Shown here piece by piece: positions 24,836 to 33,538 of a stretch of 60,356 bases of DNA. The position numbers and the translations under genes were made by a program. Source of the stretch: Granulicella sp. (GTDB taxonomy: Bacteria > Acidobacteriota > Terriglobia > Terriglobales > Acidobacteriaceae); the NCBI GenBank assembly GCA_003133205.1, contig PKWK01000155.1, positions 22,690-83,045 on the forward strand. The letters are read 5' to 3'. How positions within the stretch are numbered: the stretch's first letter is position 1; the number at the start of each line of letters is the position of its first letter. The notes under the pieces are model-generated. The model saw only the letters and a program-made list of their open reading frames with translations, made no database searches and was not told the DNA's origin.

Positions 24836-27214
24836 CTATCGTGCGAAACGCACGACCACTTCGGTGCCAAGCGGAACCATGGTGCCGGCCACGGGCGCCT
24901 GGTCGCGCGCAATGCCGCTGCCCACCAGCTCAACGCGCAGACCGAGGCCTGCCGCGGTTTCGACTACTTTGCGCAATGCGGCGCCTGCGAACGACGGCAC
25001 AGCCACGCGTTGCCCGGCATCAACCACCACGGAGCCGTTCGCGCGCGGCTGGACCTGCGGCGCGACGATGGGAGTGTGGAGCGAAGCAGACGCCCCGGAC
25101 GCGGCATCGGGCATAGTCGAACTCGTCCCACCATTCGCCTCAAATGCGGCCACCACCTTTGCCGGCAGAAGGCCTAGAATGCGCGAAGTCCTGGTTACGC
25201 TTGCGGTGTAGGGCGTCGGAGCAGATGGGTTGGTCACGTTTGCGGCCGCGGTCGCATGGGCTATGTTCGGATCGGCAGTTGCGCTCACTGAACTATGCAG
25301 CGGATCGTCCGCAGGCAGGCTGTTGATCTCATCGAACATCGCGCTCAGGTCGCCCACATTTTCACTTGGAGCGTCGTCCGGCATGGTCTCCGGGGCCGCC
25401 GACGCGAGCAGCTCCTTGGGCGTCATCAATGGCTGGTCGTGCGGCACGCCAAGGTACTCAAGCACCTGCTGAGCCACCGTCTGGAAGACCGGCGCCGAAA
25501 CCGCCGCACCGTACAGACTGCCCACCGTTGGCGTGTCGATCACCACTGCGATCGAGACCGCTGGCGAGCTGACCGGCGCGAATCCCGCGAAGCTCGCGAC
25601 GAGTTTTGTGTGCGAGTAGGTGTGCGTGGCCGGATCGATTTTCTGGGCCGTTCCCGTCTTGCCACCCGAGCTGTAGCCATTCAACTGCGCAGCCTTGCCC
25701 GTGCCTTCCACCACAATGCCCTGCATCATCGAGCGCATCTTGGCCGCCGTCAACTCTTTGATCACGCGGTGCGCGCCATCCGGCAGTGTCGATGGAAGCT
25801 GATTCACGGGCCGGAAGGCCGCAGGTTGCAGCCGTGGGTCGCCCTTCATCTCGTCGGTCGATTGCAGCAGGACGTGCGGCGGCATGTAGACGCCGCCATT
25901 TGCAATTGTGCTTACCATGGTTACAAGCTGCACCGGCGTAACGCCAACCTCCTGGCCGATTGCCAGAGAAAGGATGCTGGTCGAGCCCCACTTCCGGGGA
26001 TTGGTCAGAAGCCCGCGGGTCTCGCTGGGCAACTCGATGCCCGAACGATCGCCGAAGCCGTAGGCTTTGATGTATTTGTAGAAGGTGTTGGGGCCCATCT
26101 TGAGCGCCATCTTCGCAGCCCCTACGTCGCTCGAATGCTCCAGCGCATATTGAACCGTCACCGCTCCGAAGTGGTCGGTTTTGTCGTCATGCAGCGTCCG
26201 CCCGAACATGGTCATCGACCCGCCCTGGCAGTCCACAATGTCGGTGGGCTCGACGCCGGCGGCATCGATCGCAGCCGAGTAAGTGACCAGCTTGAAGGTC
26301 GAACCCGGCTCATACACATCGCTCACAGCCAGGTTGGTGAGCGAGCCCGGCTCCATATGCCGCGAGTCGTTCGGGTTGAAGCGCGGCGAAATCGCCAGCG
26401 CGAGAATCTGCCCGGTGTGCGGGTCCTGCACGACTACCGTGCCATGCAGAGCCTTCACCTTGGCCATCTGCGCGTCCAGCGCACGCTCGGCCATGTACTG
26501 TATGTTCGCGTCGATGGAGAGTACGAGATTCTCACCGGGCAACGGCTCATTCTCCACACTGGCCATCGCATGGCGCTTGGCATCCACTGCCTTCAGCATG
26601 TGCCCAGGCGCGCCGTGCATGTCCTGGTCGAACTGCTGCTCCAGGCCACCCAGGCCCGTATCGTCCGTGCCCACGTATCCCAACACCTGCGCGGCAAGAT
26701 CGTTGTTCGGATAGAAGCGCTTGAACTCTTTCTGAAAATAGACACCCTTGAGGTTCAGCTCGCGCACACGCTCCGCCGTGGCCGCATCCACCCGCCGCGC
26801 CACCCACGCGAAGTTCCTGGAATCGTTGAATCGCGCAAGTATCCTTTGCTGCGAGGTGGAGTCATCGCTGGCGTCGGTGTGCACCACCTTGGCGAGCATC
26901 TCCGCCGCATTTGCCTTGTTGTCGCCCAGTTCCGTGGGATCCGCGAAGATCGAATCGACCTGCACCGTCATCGCCAGCTCGCGCAGATTGCGGTCGTACA
27001 GTATGCCACGCTGAGGCGCCAGCTCCAGCGTGCTGTGCTGCTGACGTTCGGCCTTGTCCACCCACTCCGAATGACGGATCACCTGCAGCCAGACAAGCCG
27101 GCCACCAATCAGTCCAACCCACACGCAGAAGCAGATCGCCACCCACGCAAAGCGGACTTTGCGTATGGGTGCGGTCAATGTGCTGCGTGAGGTCTGGCGT
27201 GAGGCTCTGTTCAT
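24836..27214 (-). CDS. ftsI: Division transpeptidase FtsI / PBP2x type with PASTA domain
   Basis: 792 residues, longer than the roughly 600-residue enterobacterial FtsI. The N-terminal membrane anchor is at about residues 22-45, followed by the pedestal domain (RGILYDRNLRELAMT). The transpeptidase domain has SxxK as GSTFK (near 303), SxN-like SSD (near 362) and KTGTAQK (near 520). A linker of about 130 residues rich in Ala, Pro and Thr follows. A single C-terminal PASTA domain (about residues 725-792, VAVPSFAGAALRKVVETAAGLGLRVEL) completes the protein. It cross-links septal peptidoglycan in the periplasm. PASTA domains can bind muropeptides or the cell wall. Its place between ftsL and murE supports a division role. 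Confidence 0.93.
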   Translation of the reverse strand: MNRASRQTSRSTLTAPIRKVRFAWVAICFCVWVGLIGGRLVWLQVIRHSEWVDKAERQQHSTLELAPQRGILYDRNLRELAMTVQVDSIFADPTELGDNKANAAEMLAKVVHTDASDDSTSQQRILARFNDSRNFAWVARRVDAATAERVRELNLKGVYFQKEFKRFYPNNDLAAQVLGYVGTDDTGLGGLEQQFDQDMHGAPGHMLKAVDAKRHAMASVENEPLPGENLVLSIDANIQYMAERALDAQMAKVKALHGTVVVQDPHTGQILALAISPRFNPNDSRHMEPGSLTNLAVSDVYEPGSTFKLVTYSAAIDAAGVEPTDIVDCQGGSMTMFGRTLHDDKTDHFGAVTVQYALEHSSDVGAAKMALKMGPNTFYKYIKAYGFGDRSGIELPSETRGLLTNPRKWGSTSILSLAIGQEVGVTPVQLVTMVSTIANGGVYMPPHVLLQSTDEMKGDPRLQPAAFRPVNQLPSTLPDGAHRVIKELTAAKMRSMMQGIVVEGTGKAAQLNGYSSGGKTGTAQKIDPATHTYSHTKLVASFAGFAPVSSPAVSIAVVIDTPTVGSLYGAAVSAPVFQTVAQQVLEYLGVPHDQPLMTPKELLASAAPETMPDDAPSENVGDLSAMFDEINSLPADDPLHSSVSATADPNIAHATAAANVTNPSAPTPYTASVTRTSRILGLLPAKVVAAFEANGGTSSTMPDAASGASASLHTPIVAPQVQPRANGSVVVDAGQRVAVPSFAGAALRKVVETAAGLGLRVELVGSGIARDQAPVAGTMVPLGTEVVVRFAR

Positions 27215-27267
27215 GAAGAAGTTCCCAGTTGCGAGATCTCAATTCTCAGTGGAAGTTCAGCACCCTT

Positions 27268-27298
27268 CTGACAACTGTCAACTGAGAACTGACAACTA
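27268..27298. repeat. Simple degenerate repeat between ftsL and ftsI
   Basis: A short run built from variants of CTGACAACTGTCAACTGAGA and ACTGACAACT, with repeated ACAACT and CAACTG words. It ends at the ftsL stop codon and lies just upstream of ftsI. It looks like slippage-made micro-repeat DNA rather than a terminator. Confidence 0.4.
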
Positions 27299-27832
27299 GT
27301 TGGCGGGAAGCGAAGGCGTGGACGTTTGCGCCAGCACTGGAGCGTTCGCGCCGGATCCATCGGGGCGCACCATCTGGCCCGGCCTGGGTGCGTCGAGTCC
27401 GAGCTGCCTGGCAATCTGGTCGATGCGTCCGGGATCGCTCAACTGCGCTTCGGTCAGACGCAATTGCCGGTTCTGCTCGCGCATCTGCTCTACCTGCTGC
27501 TTCTGCGTCTCAACCTGGTAACCCACCTCGATTGCCGAAAAGTGCTGCCACACATAGACCATCACCAGCAGAAACAGAATGCTCATGGTCGCCGTAAAGG
27601 TGCGCATCTCGCGCCTGCGCTCGGGATCGTCGGCCTTCACGATGCGGCTGTTGTCGATGTGCTTGGCGAAGAAGACTTCCGGCGTAGGTCCGCGGCGAGC
27701 CCGCTGCTGCAGCTCGAACAACTCGCGGTTGCGCTGCGCGCGCGCCTGTGACGCATTGTTCATGCTTCCCGTCGCCGTTCCCATTCCGATTCCAAAGATC
27801 GATCCCTGCCCTGCCATCGGTAACGTCGCCAT
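27296..27832 (-). CDS. ftsL: FtsL-like cell division protein
   Basis: 178 residues with the bitopic FtsL/FtsB layout: a basic cytoplasmic region of about 80 residues, one hydrophobic helix (TATMSILFLLVMVYVWQHFSA, near 80-100), then a periplasmic coiled coil (VETQKQQVEQMREQNRQLRLTEAQLS). It ends in DPGRIDQIARQLGLDAPRPGQ, the FtsL C-terminal pattern that follows the coiled coil. The sequence is poorly conserved, as usual, so the call rests on layout plus position between rsmH and ftsI. AAGGAGG lies five bases before the ATG. It should join FtsB/FtsQ to stimulate FtsWI. Confidence 0.82.
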   Translation of the reverse strand: MATLPMAGQGSIFGIGMGTATGSMNNASQARAQRNRELFELQQRARRGPTPEVFFAKHIDNSRIVKADDPERRREMRTFTATMSILFLLVMVYVWQHFSAIEVGYQVETQKQQVEQMREQNRQLRLTEAQLSDPGRIDQIARQLGLDAPRPGQMVRPDGSGANAPVLAQTSTPSLPAN

Positions 27833-27854
27833 CGCCCCTCCTTCTGCTCGATCC

Positions 27855-28793
27855 CTATTTCTTGTACTTGCTCGTCGATCCCTGGCCCCTGGCCGCTGGT
27901 CCCAACTTCTCCGCTGCTCTCAGCTTCGCGCTTCTCGATCGCGGGTTCCGCATCTGTTCCTGCTCTTCAGCGACCACCGGCTTCTTCGTCAAAACCTCAT
28001 AAATGCCATCGCGTCCGGCCTCGCGGAGCGCATCCTTCACCAGCCGGTCCTCCAACGAGTGGAAGCTGATCAACACCAGCCTTCCTCCCGGCTTCAACAG
28101 AGATGGCGCGCTTTTGAGCAGCGACCGGATCTCTTCCAACTCGTTATTCACTCGAATTCGAAGTGCCTGAAAGGTTCTTGTTGCGGGATGAATCTTGTCG
28201 CCTTTCATTGAAGGGGCCGCGGCCGATACGATTGCAGCCAATTCCGCTGTTGTCGATATCGGCCGGGCCCTCACAATGGCTCTGGCGATTCTCCGCGACC
28301 TCCTTTCCTCTCCGAATTCGTAAATCAGGTCGGCGAGTTCATTTTCGTCTTCCTGATTTACCACTTGCCCGGCCGTCTCTCCGCTGCGCGTATCCATCCG
28401 CATATCAAGCGGTCCTTCTGACCGGAAACTGAATCCTCTGTGCGCCTCATCCAACTGCAGGCTGCTGACTCCGAAGTCCGCCAGCAAACCGTCCAGGCTC
28501 CCCGGCTCGATCGCATCGACTGCCTCCGAGAACGCCCGCGGCTCAAAGATCACCTCGGGCATTTCGGTTCCGACCTCAGCCCTGATCTCTTCCATCCGGG
28601 CCTTCGCCAGTTCCATGGCCTCTGGATCGCGATCGAAGCAGATCAACCTGCCCTTCTCGCCCAGCCTCTTCGCAATCTGCGAAGAATGCCCGCCAAGCCC
28701 AACCGTTGCATCGACAATCACGCCACCGGGCCGCACATTGAGATATTGCAAAACTTCGTCTAAAAGAACCGGCACATGCTGCGGTTTATTCAT
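27855..28793 (-). CDS. rsmH: 16S rRNA (cytosine(1402)-N(4))-methyltransferase
   Basis: 312 residues. HVPVLLDEVLQYLNVRPGGV at the N-terminus is followed by the SAM-binding VDATVGLGGHSSQIAK (near 28-43), LICFDRDPEAM, DGLLADFGVSSLQLDEAHRGFSF, the PLDMRMD motif (near 130), and the C-terminal VLISFHSLEDRLVKDAL. These are all RsmH/MraW hallmarks. The enzyme methylates N4 of C1402 in the ribosomal P site. It lies 113 bp after mraZ and 22 bp before ftsL in the conserved cluster order. Confidence 0.96.
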   Translation of the reverse strand: MNKPQHVPVLLDEVLQYLNVRPGGVIVDATVGLGGHSSQIAKRLGEKGRLICFDRDPEAMELAKARMEEIRAEVGTEMPEVIFEPRAFSEAVDAIEPGSLDGLLADFGVSSLQLDEAHRGFSFRSEGPLDMRMDTRSGETAGQVVNQEDENELADLIYEFGEERRSRRIARAIVRARPISTTAELAAIVSAAAPSMKGDKIHPATRTFQALRIRVNNELEEIRSLLKSAPSLLKPGGRLVLISFHSLEDRLVKDALREAGRDGIYEVLTKKPVVAEEQEQMRNPRSRSAKLRAAEKLGPAARGQGSTSKYKK

Positions 28794-28906
28794 GCTCCGC
28801 CTCTGTGCTGCCCCTGGGGGCCGTCAATTCAATTCACCTGGCAAACCACGCCATCACCATCCAAACCCGTAACAGCAACAAGCGCACGACCGCAAAGGCC
28901 ATGGCG

Positions 28907-29371
28907 TCACCCCTTCAACGCCTTGGTCTTCTCGGCGAGAGAAGCCCTGCCCGCACGAGACAACTCCACAAATCCATTCGGGCCGATCCGCTCCGCTTCG
29001 AACATTTCGAGGTTGGTGACCTCGAGAATCGTCTGCATCCCCAGCACGTTCACATCGCCTGCAAGCTTCGCCGACTGCCGGATCACCTGGGGAAGCAGCA
29101 GCCGCCCCTGCGAATCCATCTCCACCGTCTGTCCGTAGTAGCTGGTCACGTTCAGAAAGTCCTCGCGGTCGGGGTCCGTCGGTTCAAGCTGCACGATCTT
29201 CGACTCGATTGCCTCCCACTCCTTCATCGGGTACAACTGCGCCCGCTTGCCGTCCACGCTGGTGATGTAAAAGAGGGGCCCGTATACCTCGTCCACACGG
29301 CGCTTGAACTCTGCCGGCAGTTTCAGCCGGAACTTCTCGTCCACTCGCGTCTGGTGATTGCCTCGAAACAT
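28907..29371 (-). CDS. mraZ: Transcriptional regulator MraZ
   Basis: 154 residues from ATG 29371, chosen because GAGG lies five bases upstream and MFRGNHQTRVDEKFRLKLPA is the standard MraZ N-terminus. A GTG at 29395 would add eight atypical residues. Two AbrB-like swapped-hairpin domains are seen, each with a DxxGR- or DxKxR-type core: VDEKFRLKLPAEFK and VEMDSQGRLLLPQVIRQ. MraZ is the first gene of the division and cell-wall cluster and in other bacteria represses it by binding 10-bp-spaced direct repeats upstream. A matching array is seen at 29451-29490. Confidence 0.94.
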   Translation of the reverse strand: MFRGNHQTRVDEKFRLKLPAEFKRRVDEVYGPLFYITSVDGKRAQLYPMKEWEAIESKIVQLEPTDPDREDFLNVTSYYGQTVEMDSQGRLLLPQVIRQSAKLAGDVNVLGMQTILEVTNLEMFEAERIGPNGFVELSRAGRASLAEKTKALKG

Positions 29372-29450
29372 TCCAACCTCAGCAGCCGGAACCACTCTTG
29401 CCAGCCCGGAAATGACACAATTGGGAGTAAAGTAGCCTCATGGCGAGCAA

Positions 29451-29490
29451 TCTATTCCGCTGCACTCTACTTTATGCCACTTTGTTCCAC
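29451..29490 (-). promoter_or_regulatory. MraZ-box candidate: four 10-bp direct repeats
   Basis: Read on the minus strand, four consecutive 10-mers run GTGGAACAAA (29490-29481), GTGGCATAAA (29480-29471), GTAGAGTGCA (29470-29461) and GCGGAATAGA (29460-29451). MraZ is known to bind direct repeats of a 5-base TGGG-like core separated by 5 bases, the same 10-bp period. The array sits about 80 bases before the mraZ start, in the place expected for autoregulation. The match to the core is imperfect in units three and four. Confidence 0.6.
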
Positions 29491-29533
29491 AACGTCATCT
29501 TGACTTAGGGAACCAGGGTTGGCAAGCCCTAAA

Positions 29534-29556
29534 TTGGGAAAAGTCCCAAGTTTTTT
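29534..29556. promoter_or_regulatory. Short inverted repeat followed by T6
   Basis: TTGGGA (29534-29539) and TCCCAA (29544-29549) form a 6-bp stem with an AAAG loop. TTTTTT at 29551-29556 follows on the plus strand. It looks like a small terminator, but no plus-strand gene ends here, so an operator in the region between mraZ and the next gene is equally possible. The rest of 29372-29719 (about 350 bp) has no gene I can support. Confidence 0.35.
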
Positions 29557-29719
29557 GTGGATGGATGTGGAAAACGCTACCGGTAGAGACAATCAGACCA
29601 TTACCGCTATATGTAGTGTTTTGTTCGAAGGTTCAAGCGCATCCTGCTTCTTGCGGACCCGGGAAAGTTCTGGTAGGCGAAATAAAAGCGAAGATATCCA
29701 GGCTTAGCCCTGACTCGAA

Positions 29720-30247
29720 TCACTCTGCGGCCATCTTCCCCAGCCGGGCGCGACGTAGCGACCACAACAGATAAGCAAGCACGACAAGATTCGCAAGCAA
29801 CAGGCACACCCGGATCCAGTCCGGTCGCCGCACAATCTCATACAGCTCCCACGGCAGAAACGCCGTCGTCACCCCCACAGTCAGGTGTTCGGCCCAGACC
29901 TTCTCCATTACCAGCCCGACGCCCTCCGCAATCCGCAGGCCCGCATAGAGAAATGTCGCCACGCCAATCTGCTTCAGGCGATGCGCCGTGATGTCATCCA
30001 GATGATCCATCACCCACGTCATCATGCGGCCGTCGAGATCGAACTTCAAACGTTCAGCCAGACGCGTTGCTGCTTCTCCCAGGTCGCGGTGAAGGAAGTG
30101 AATCGCGCCCACGCCGACGAGAAAAAAGAAGATCGCCTCAAACAGCTTCAGCAGGCCGATGGCCAACAGGCCCCGATCATGATGCTTGACGGCGTGGTCG
30201 TGTTCCCTCGCCGTGCCGATCTCTTCCATCTCGATCCCGCTCCCCAT
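29720..30247 (-). CDS. DUF2127 family membrane protein
   Basis: 175 residues with about four hydrophobic segments. It matches the DUF2127 layout: GLLAIGLLKLFEAIFFFLVGVGAIHFLHRD (near 27-56), a middle region with DITAHRLKQIGVATFLYAGLRIAEGVGL, and VWAEHLTVGVTTAFLPWELYEIVRRPDWIRV before the last helix. The WE(x)YE(I/L) segment and the basic LRRARLGK tail are characteristic. The function of this widespread family is unknown. It is read away from the mraZ region and is divergent from the fasciclin-type gene. Confidence 0.82.
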   Translation of the reverse strand: MGSGIEMEEIGTAREHDHAVKHHDRGLLAIGLLKLFEAIFFFLVGVGAIHFLHRDLGEAATRLAERLKFDLDGRMMTWVMDHLDDITAHRLKQIGVATFLYAGLRIAEGVGLVMEKVWAEHLTVGVTTAFLPWELYEIVRRPDWIRVCLLLANLVVLAYLLWSLRRARLGKMAAE

Positions 30248-30531
30248 GACACCTGCATCCCGGCTTCCCTGGAATGACTACTCATTCCAGTTGACGAGGG
30301 CTGCGCGCGATTGTCAACGTCACCCCCCTTCGCAACGGCACATTGATCTTGTCAATAAAACCACTTGTAGCCTTCGATCCTGCCCACACCTGCCTCCGAT
30401 GACCCGGTGCTGGAAGTTTTTTCCCGCATCCGATCACAAGCTGGCAATCCAGTCCTGACAAACGCACATAGATGATAGTGAGCGCTCTGAACATCAATAG
30501 AACTCCAGGCAAATTGAAAGGGACGAACATC

Positions 30532-31094
30532 ATGAAGAAGACATTCCTCGCATCCATGGCCGCAGCGGCCTTGGCTATCACGACATTCAGCGCAACTGCC
30601 CAGATGGACATGAAGGACCCCATGGTTGGCGGCGCCGCGATGTACCCTCCAAGACCATCGTCGAGAACGCAGTCAACTCGCCGATTCACACCACGCTCGT
30701 GGCTGCCGTAAAGGCCGCCGGCCTGGTCGACACGCTCAACTCACCCGGCCCCTTCACTGTCTTCGCGCCTACCAACGACGCCTTCGCCAAGCTTCCCGCC
30801 GGCACCGTCGACACACTGGTGAAGCCTGAGAACAAGGCGACCCTCACCAAGATCCTCACCTACCATGTCGTACCGGGCAAGCTCAGCGCGAAGGACATCG
30901 CGGCTGGCATCAAGGCAGGCGGCGGCAAATACGAGATGACCACCGTTGAAGGGGGCAAGCTCACCGCCACCATGTCCGGCAAGAAGATCATGCTGACCGA
31001 TGAAAAGGGCGGCATGGCAACCATCACCACGTCGAACGTATTTCAATCGAACGGCGTCATCGATGTCATCGACACCGTGTTGATGCCGAGCTAG
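30532..31094 (+). pseudogene. Secreted fasciclin-domain protein, frameshifted
   Basis: ATG 30532 (AAAGGGA upstream) opens a clear signal peptide, MKKTFLASMAAAALAITTFS, ending in SATAQ. After MVGGAAMYP the frame is lost. The next frame continues exactly where a fasciclin (FAS1) protein should: SKTIVENAVNSPIHTTLVAA, then VKAAGLVDTLNSPGPFTVFAPTNDAF, LPAGTVDTLVKPENKATLTKILTYHVVPG and a C-terminal GVIDVIDTVLMPS. One C added to the CCC run at 30645-30647 would join the two frames into one 188-residue protein. FAS1 domains serve in adhesion. This is either a true one-base deletion or a base-call error. A strong terminator follows at 31119. Confidence 0.85.
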
Positions 31095-31118
31095 CTGAAC
31101 TTCCTCCCCATGACTGTG

Positions 31119-31161
31119 CGGCTGGGCGTCTCATTCGAAGACGCCCAGCCGCTTCTTTCGT
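31119..31161 (+). terminator. Strong rho-independent terminator
   Basis: GCGGCTGGGCGTC (31119-31131) and GACGCCCAGCCGC (31141-31153) form a perfect 13-bp stem around a 9-base loop, followed by TTCTTTCG. It lies 25 bp after the fasciclin gene stop and just before the SRPBCC gene start. Confidence 0.85.
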
Positions 31162-31197
31162 CCGGTGCGTCAACCCAAGTAAAATTGTCAGGACGCT

Positions 31198-31761
31198 ATG
31201 CGATTCTCGTACCACACCGAACAGTGGCTGCCCTATCCCGTCGAGCGGGTCTTCGATTTCTTCGCCAACCCGGACAATCTTCCCTTGCTCATGCCTCCAT
31301 GGCAGAGGTCGCGCATCGAGGAAGTCTCCATTCTTCCACCACCCAACCGCGCAGTCAGCTCAAACTCGGTCGCCACCGCGGCAGGAGTGGGCACGCGGCT
31401 CACGCTCAGCTTCCGTCCCTTCCCCTTTTCGCCTGTGCGCGTTCGCTGGGAGTCGGAGATCACCGATTTCTCCTGGAACCATCACTTCTGCGATCGCCAG
31501 CTCCGCGGCCCCTTCGCCTCCTGGAAGCACTGCCACTACGTACGGCCCGCGAGCTGGCGCGGCGTCAATGTCACCCTCGTCGCGGACGACATTGAATACG
31601 AAGTGCCTTTCGGCGTCGCAGGCAGGCTAGCGCATCGTCTCTTCCTGCGCGGGAAAATTGAACGCGCCTTCGCCTACCGCCAAAGCCACCTCGAAAAGAT
31701 TCTCGCGAGTGTCACGTCGCGATCTCCTGAATCGCAGCCGGACCAGTCTGCTGCCTCCTGA
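31198..31761 (+). CDS. SRPBCC-fold ligand-binding protein
   Basis: 187 residues. The START/SRPBCC pattern is visible: a first strand FSYHTEQWLPYPVERVFDFFANPDNLPLLMPPW, the central strands GTRLTLSFRPFPFSPVRVRWESEITDF and FCDRQLRGPFASWKHCHYVRP, and the long C-terminal helix LAHRLFLRGKIERAFAYRQSHLEKIL. Members bind hydrophobic ligands or act as cyclases or aromatases. The ligand here is unknown. The last 50 bases overlap the convergent GT39-like gene, which supports compact packing. Confidence 0.8.
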   Translation: MRFSYHTEQWLPYPVERVFDFFANPDNLPLLMPPWQRSRIEEVSILPPPNRAVSSNSVATAAGVGTRLTLSFRPFPFSPVRVRWESEITDFSWNHHFCDRQLRGPFASWKHCHYVRPASWRGVNVTLVADDIEYEVPFGVAGRLAHRLFLRGKIERAFAYRQSHLEKILASVTSRSPESQPDQSAAS

Positions 31762-33154
31762 CGCGCGTCCCCGCGAATGCGCACGCCGCGCACGCCATCA
31801 GGATCGGCATCGCTTCCAGCGTGTAGCGCGGCTCGGAGTTCTCCATCGTGCTCAGCAACACGCATCGCAACGCCACATACACCACCGCCGTCGCGACCCC
31901 TGGCACGCGTCCCCGCGCCACGCTCACGAGCGCCGCCACAACCAGCGCCAGATTCAATAGCCCGAGCCCAACAGCCTCCACCGACTCGACATGGTGCTCG
32001 TCGTAGCGCCACCAGTCCGCGTCCAGTCCAAGCGTCTCGGTGCGCGGACGCAGCGTCATGTCCGCGACCCGCAGCACCGGCACCCACACCAGGCACAGCA
32101 CCGGATGCGCCTTCACACGCTCCTGCGCCAACGCGGCAAACTTCACGTCAAGTTCCGGGGTCACCGATCTCTGTGTGTTGTACTCGGCCAGCAACTCCGC
32201 CGTCTGCGCGCGTTGTGCCGGTGAATCGAACGCGCGCGAGGGTAGATCGTTGACGTCGATCGTGTCCGTCCCCACCTTCCAGAAGACATTGCCGGTGGAC
32301 ACGATGTCCGCCGACCACGTACTCATCCAGCGGTAGAAGCCGTAGGTCACATACTCGTCCGGATCGTTCACCCGCCGCGGCGCGAGTGGCTCGATAACAT
32401 GGAAGGTCCGCCAGTTACGCATCGCCCACGGAGCCAGCGGCAGCACCGCCAGCACTCCACAAAGCAGCGCAGTCTTCATCCCCAGCAGCAGCCGGCCCTG
32501 CATCCACGCATACCAGACAATGGCCGCCGTTACCGCCACGGCAAGCAACACACCATCCGGCCGCAGCAGCATCGCCATCGCCACGGCGAGCGACACGAAC
32601 AACATCGCCCCGCGGTCCCTCACGCACGCCGCCTGCGCCAGCAACAGCCGCCCCGTAGACCACAACGCCAGTGACACCGCAAAGACGCTGAGGCACTCGG
32701 TAAGTGCAATCGTCGAATACGCCGCAGTGAATGGGCAGAGCGCCGCCAGAAACAGCGCGGCCGTGCCCGCCCGGTTCGACACCTGCTCGCGGACAAAGCT
32801 CGCAATCAGCCAGCAACCCAGCAAGTCGATGCCGATCTGCGTCGACAGCACCGCAGTGAAATTCCCCTCACCAAACAGCGCGAAGATCGAGCCGAGAAAC
32901 AGCGGATACCCAGGCAGCCGGATCAGCGTCGGAATGATGGCCCCATCCGTTGCGATCCCATAGGTCGCGTGGTGAAAGAGGTTCTTCGCCAACTCCGCAT
33001 ACACATCCGTATCGTCGTCGGGCGTCATAGGATGCTGGAGGAACCAAAGCCGCAACAGCAGCCCCGCCGCCAGCGCAACCCACCACAGAGCGTTGCCCCG
33101 CAGGAATTCCCCGAACCTCAGCCCAGCATGCGATGTCGGCATGGCCGCAAGCAT
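31712..33154 (-). CDS. GT39-like integral membrane glycosyltransferase
   Basis: 480 residues from ATG 33154 (AGGA upstream), with about 11 hydrophobic helices. The first periplasmic loop has PMTPDDDTDVYAELAKNLFHHATYG, and LIRLPGYPLFLGSIF follows. This is the acidic early loop and PxYP segment of the ArnT/PMT-type (GT39) lipid-linked sugar transferases. NWRTFHVIEPLAPRRVNDPDEYVTYGFYRWM forms the large soluble loop. Such enzymes transfer a sugar from a polyprenyl-phosphate donor on the periplasmic side. Donor and acceptor are unknown. The 3' end overlaps the SRPBCC gene. Confidence 0.78.
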   Translation of the reverse strand: MLAAMPTSHAGLRFGEFLRGNALWWVALAAGLLLRLWFLQHPMTPDDDTDVYAELAKNLFHHATYGIATDGAIIPTLIRLPGYPLFLGSIFALFGEGNFTAVLSTQIGIDLLGCWLIASFVREQVSNRAGTAALFLAALCPFTAAYSTIALTECLSVFAVSLALWSTGRLLLAQAACVRDRGAMLFVSLAVAMAMLLRPDGVLLAVAVTAAIVWYAWMQGRLLLGMKTALLCGVLAVLPLAPWAMRNWRTFHVIEPLAPRRVNDPDEYVTYGFYRWMSTWSADIVSTGNVFWKVGTDTIDVNDLPSRAFDSPAQRAQTAELLAEYNTQRSVTPELDVKFAALAQERVKAHPVLCLVWVPVLRVADMTLRPRTETLGLDADWWRYDEHHVESVEAVGLGLLNLALVVAALVSVARGRVPGVATAVVYVALRCVLLSTMENSEPRYTLEAMPILMACAACAFAGTRVRRQQTGPAAIQEIAT

Positions 33155-33295
33155 ACCATCCTGCACAGAGTTATCATCTCCGCCCCGAATGCACCGACGC
33201 GAAGCTTCGACCTTTCGCCGAAGATCGGGCCTCCACCACATCCCGCCTCCAACATCCTGCATCTTAGCCTTCAGGCAGGACGAGGAGGGTGCATC

Positions 33296-33520
33296 ATGGC
33301 TGCAACGCAGGAAGAATCAACCAGGACCATCGGCAGCAATGCAACAGCGGCCACCGAGTCTGATCCCCACCCGGTCAAAATAGATCCCACCGCGCCAGCC
33401 GGCAGCGAAAACTCCGTCGGTGCGGAGAGTGTCCGCGATGGCCGCCCCACAACCGACGACAGCACGGTCGAGGCGATCGACGAAGAAACGCCCGTCACCC
33501 CTGCTCCGCCTGCTCGGTAA
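33296..33520 (+). CDS. Small acidic disordered protein
   Basis: 74 residues from ATG 33296, preceded by a good GAGGAGG at about eight bases. The composition is dominated by Ala, Thr, Ser, Pro, Glu and Asp with almost no hydrophobic residues, so the protein is likely unfolded by itself. No motif or signal peptide is visible. It sits between the divergent GT39-like gene and the convergent dxs gene. The strong ribosome-binding site is the main support that it is expressed. Confidence 0.5.
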   Translation: MAATQEESTRTIGSNATAATESDPHPVKIDPTAPAGSENSVGAESVRDGRPTTDDSTVEAIDEETPVTPAPPAR

Positions 33521-33538
33521 CCATCTGCGCAGAGCTAC

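Noticed and set aside
25295..27190. A 631-codon open frame antisense to ftsI
   Set aside because: It mirrors ftsI codon for codon in GC-rich DNA, is rich in Arg and His, and has no recognisable domain. ftsI on the other strand has all transpeptidase motifs.
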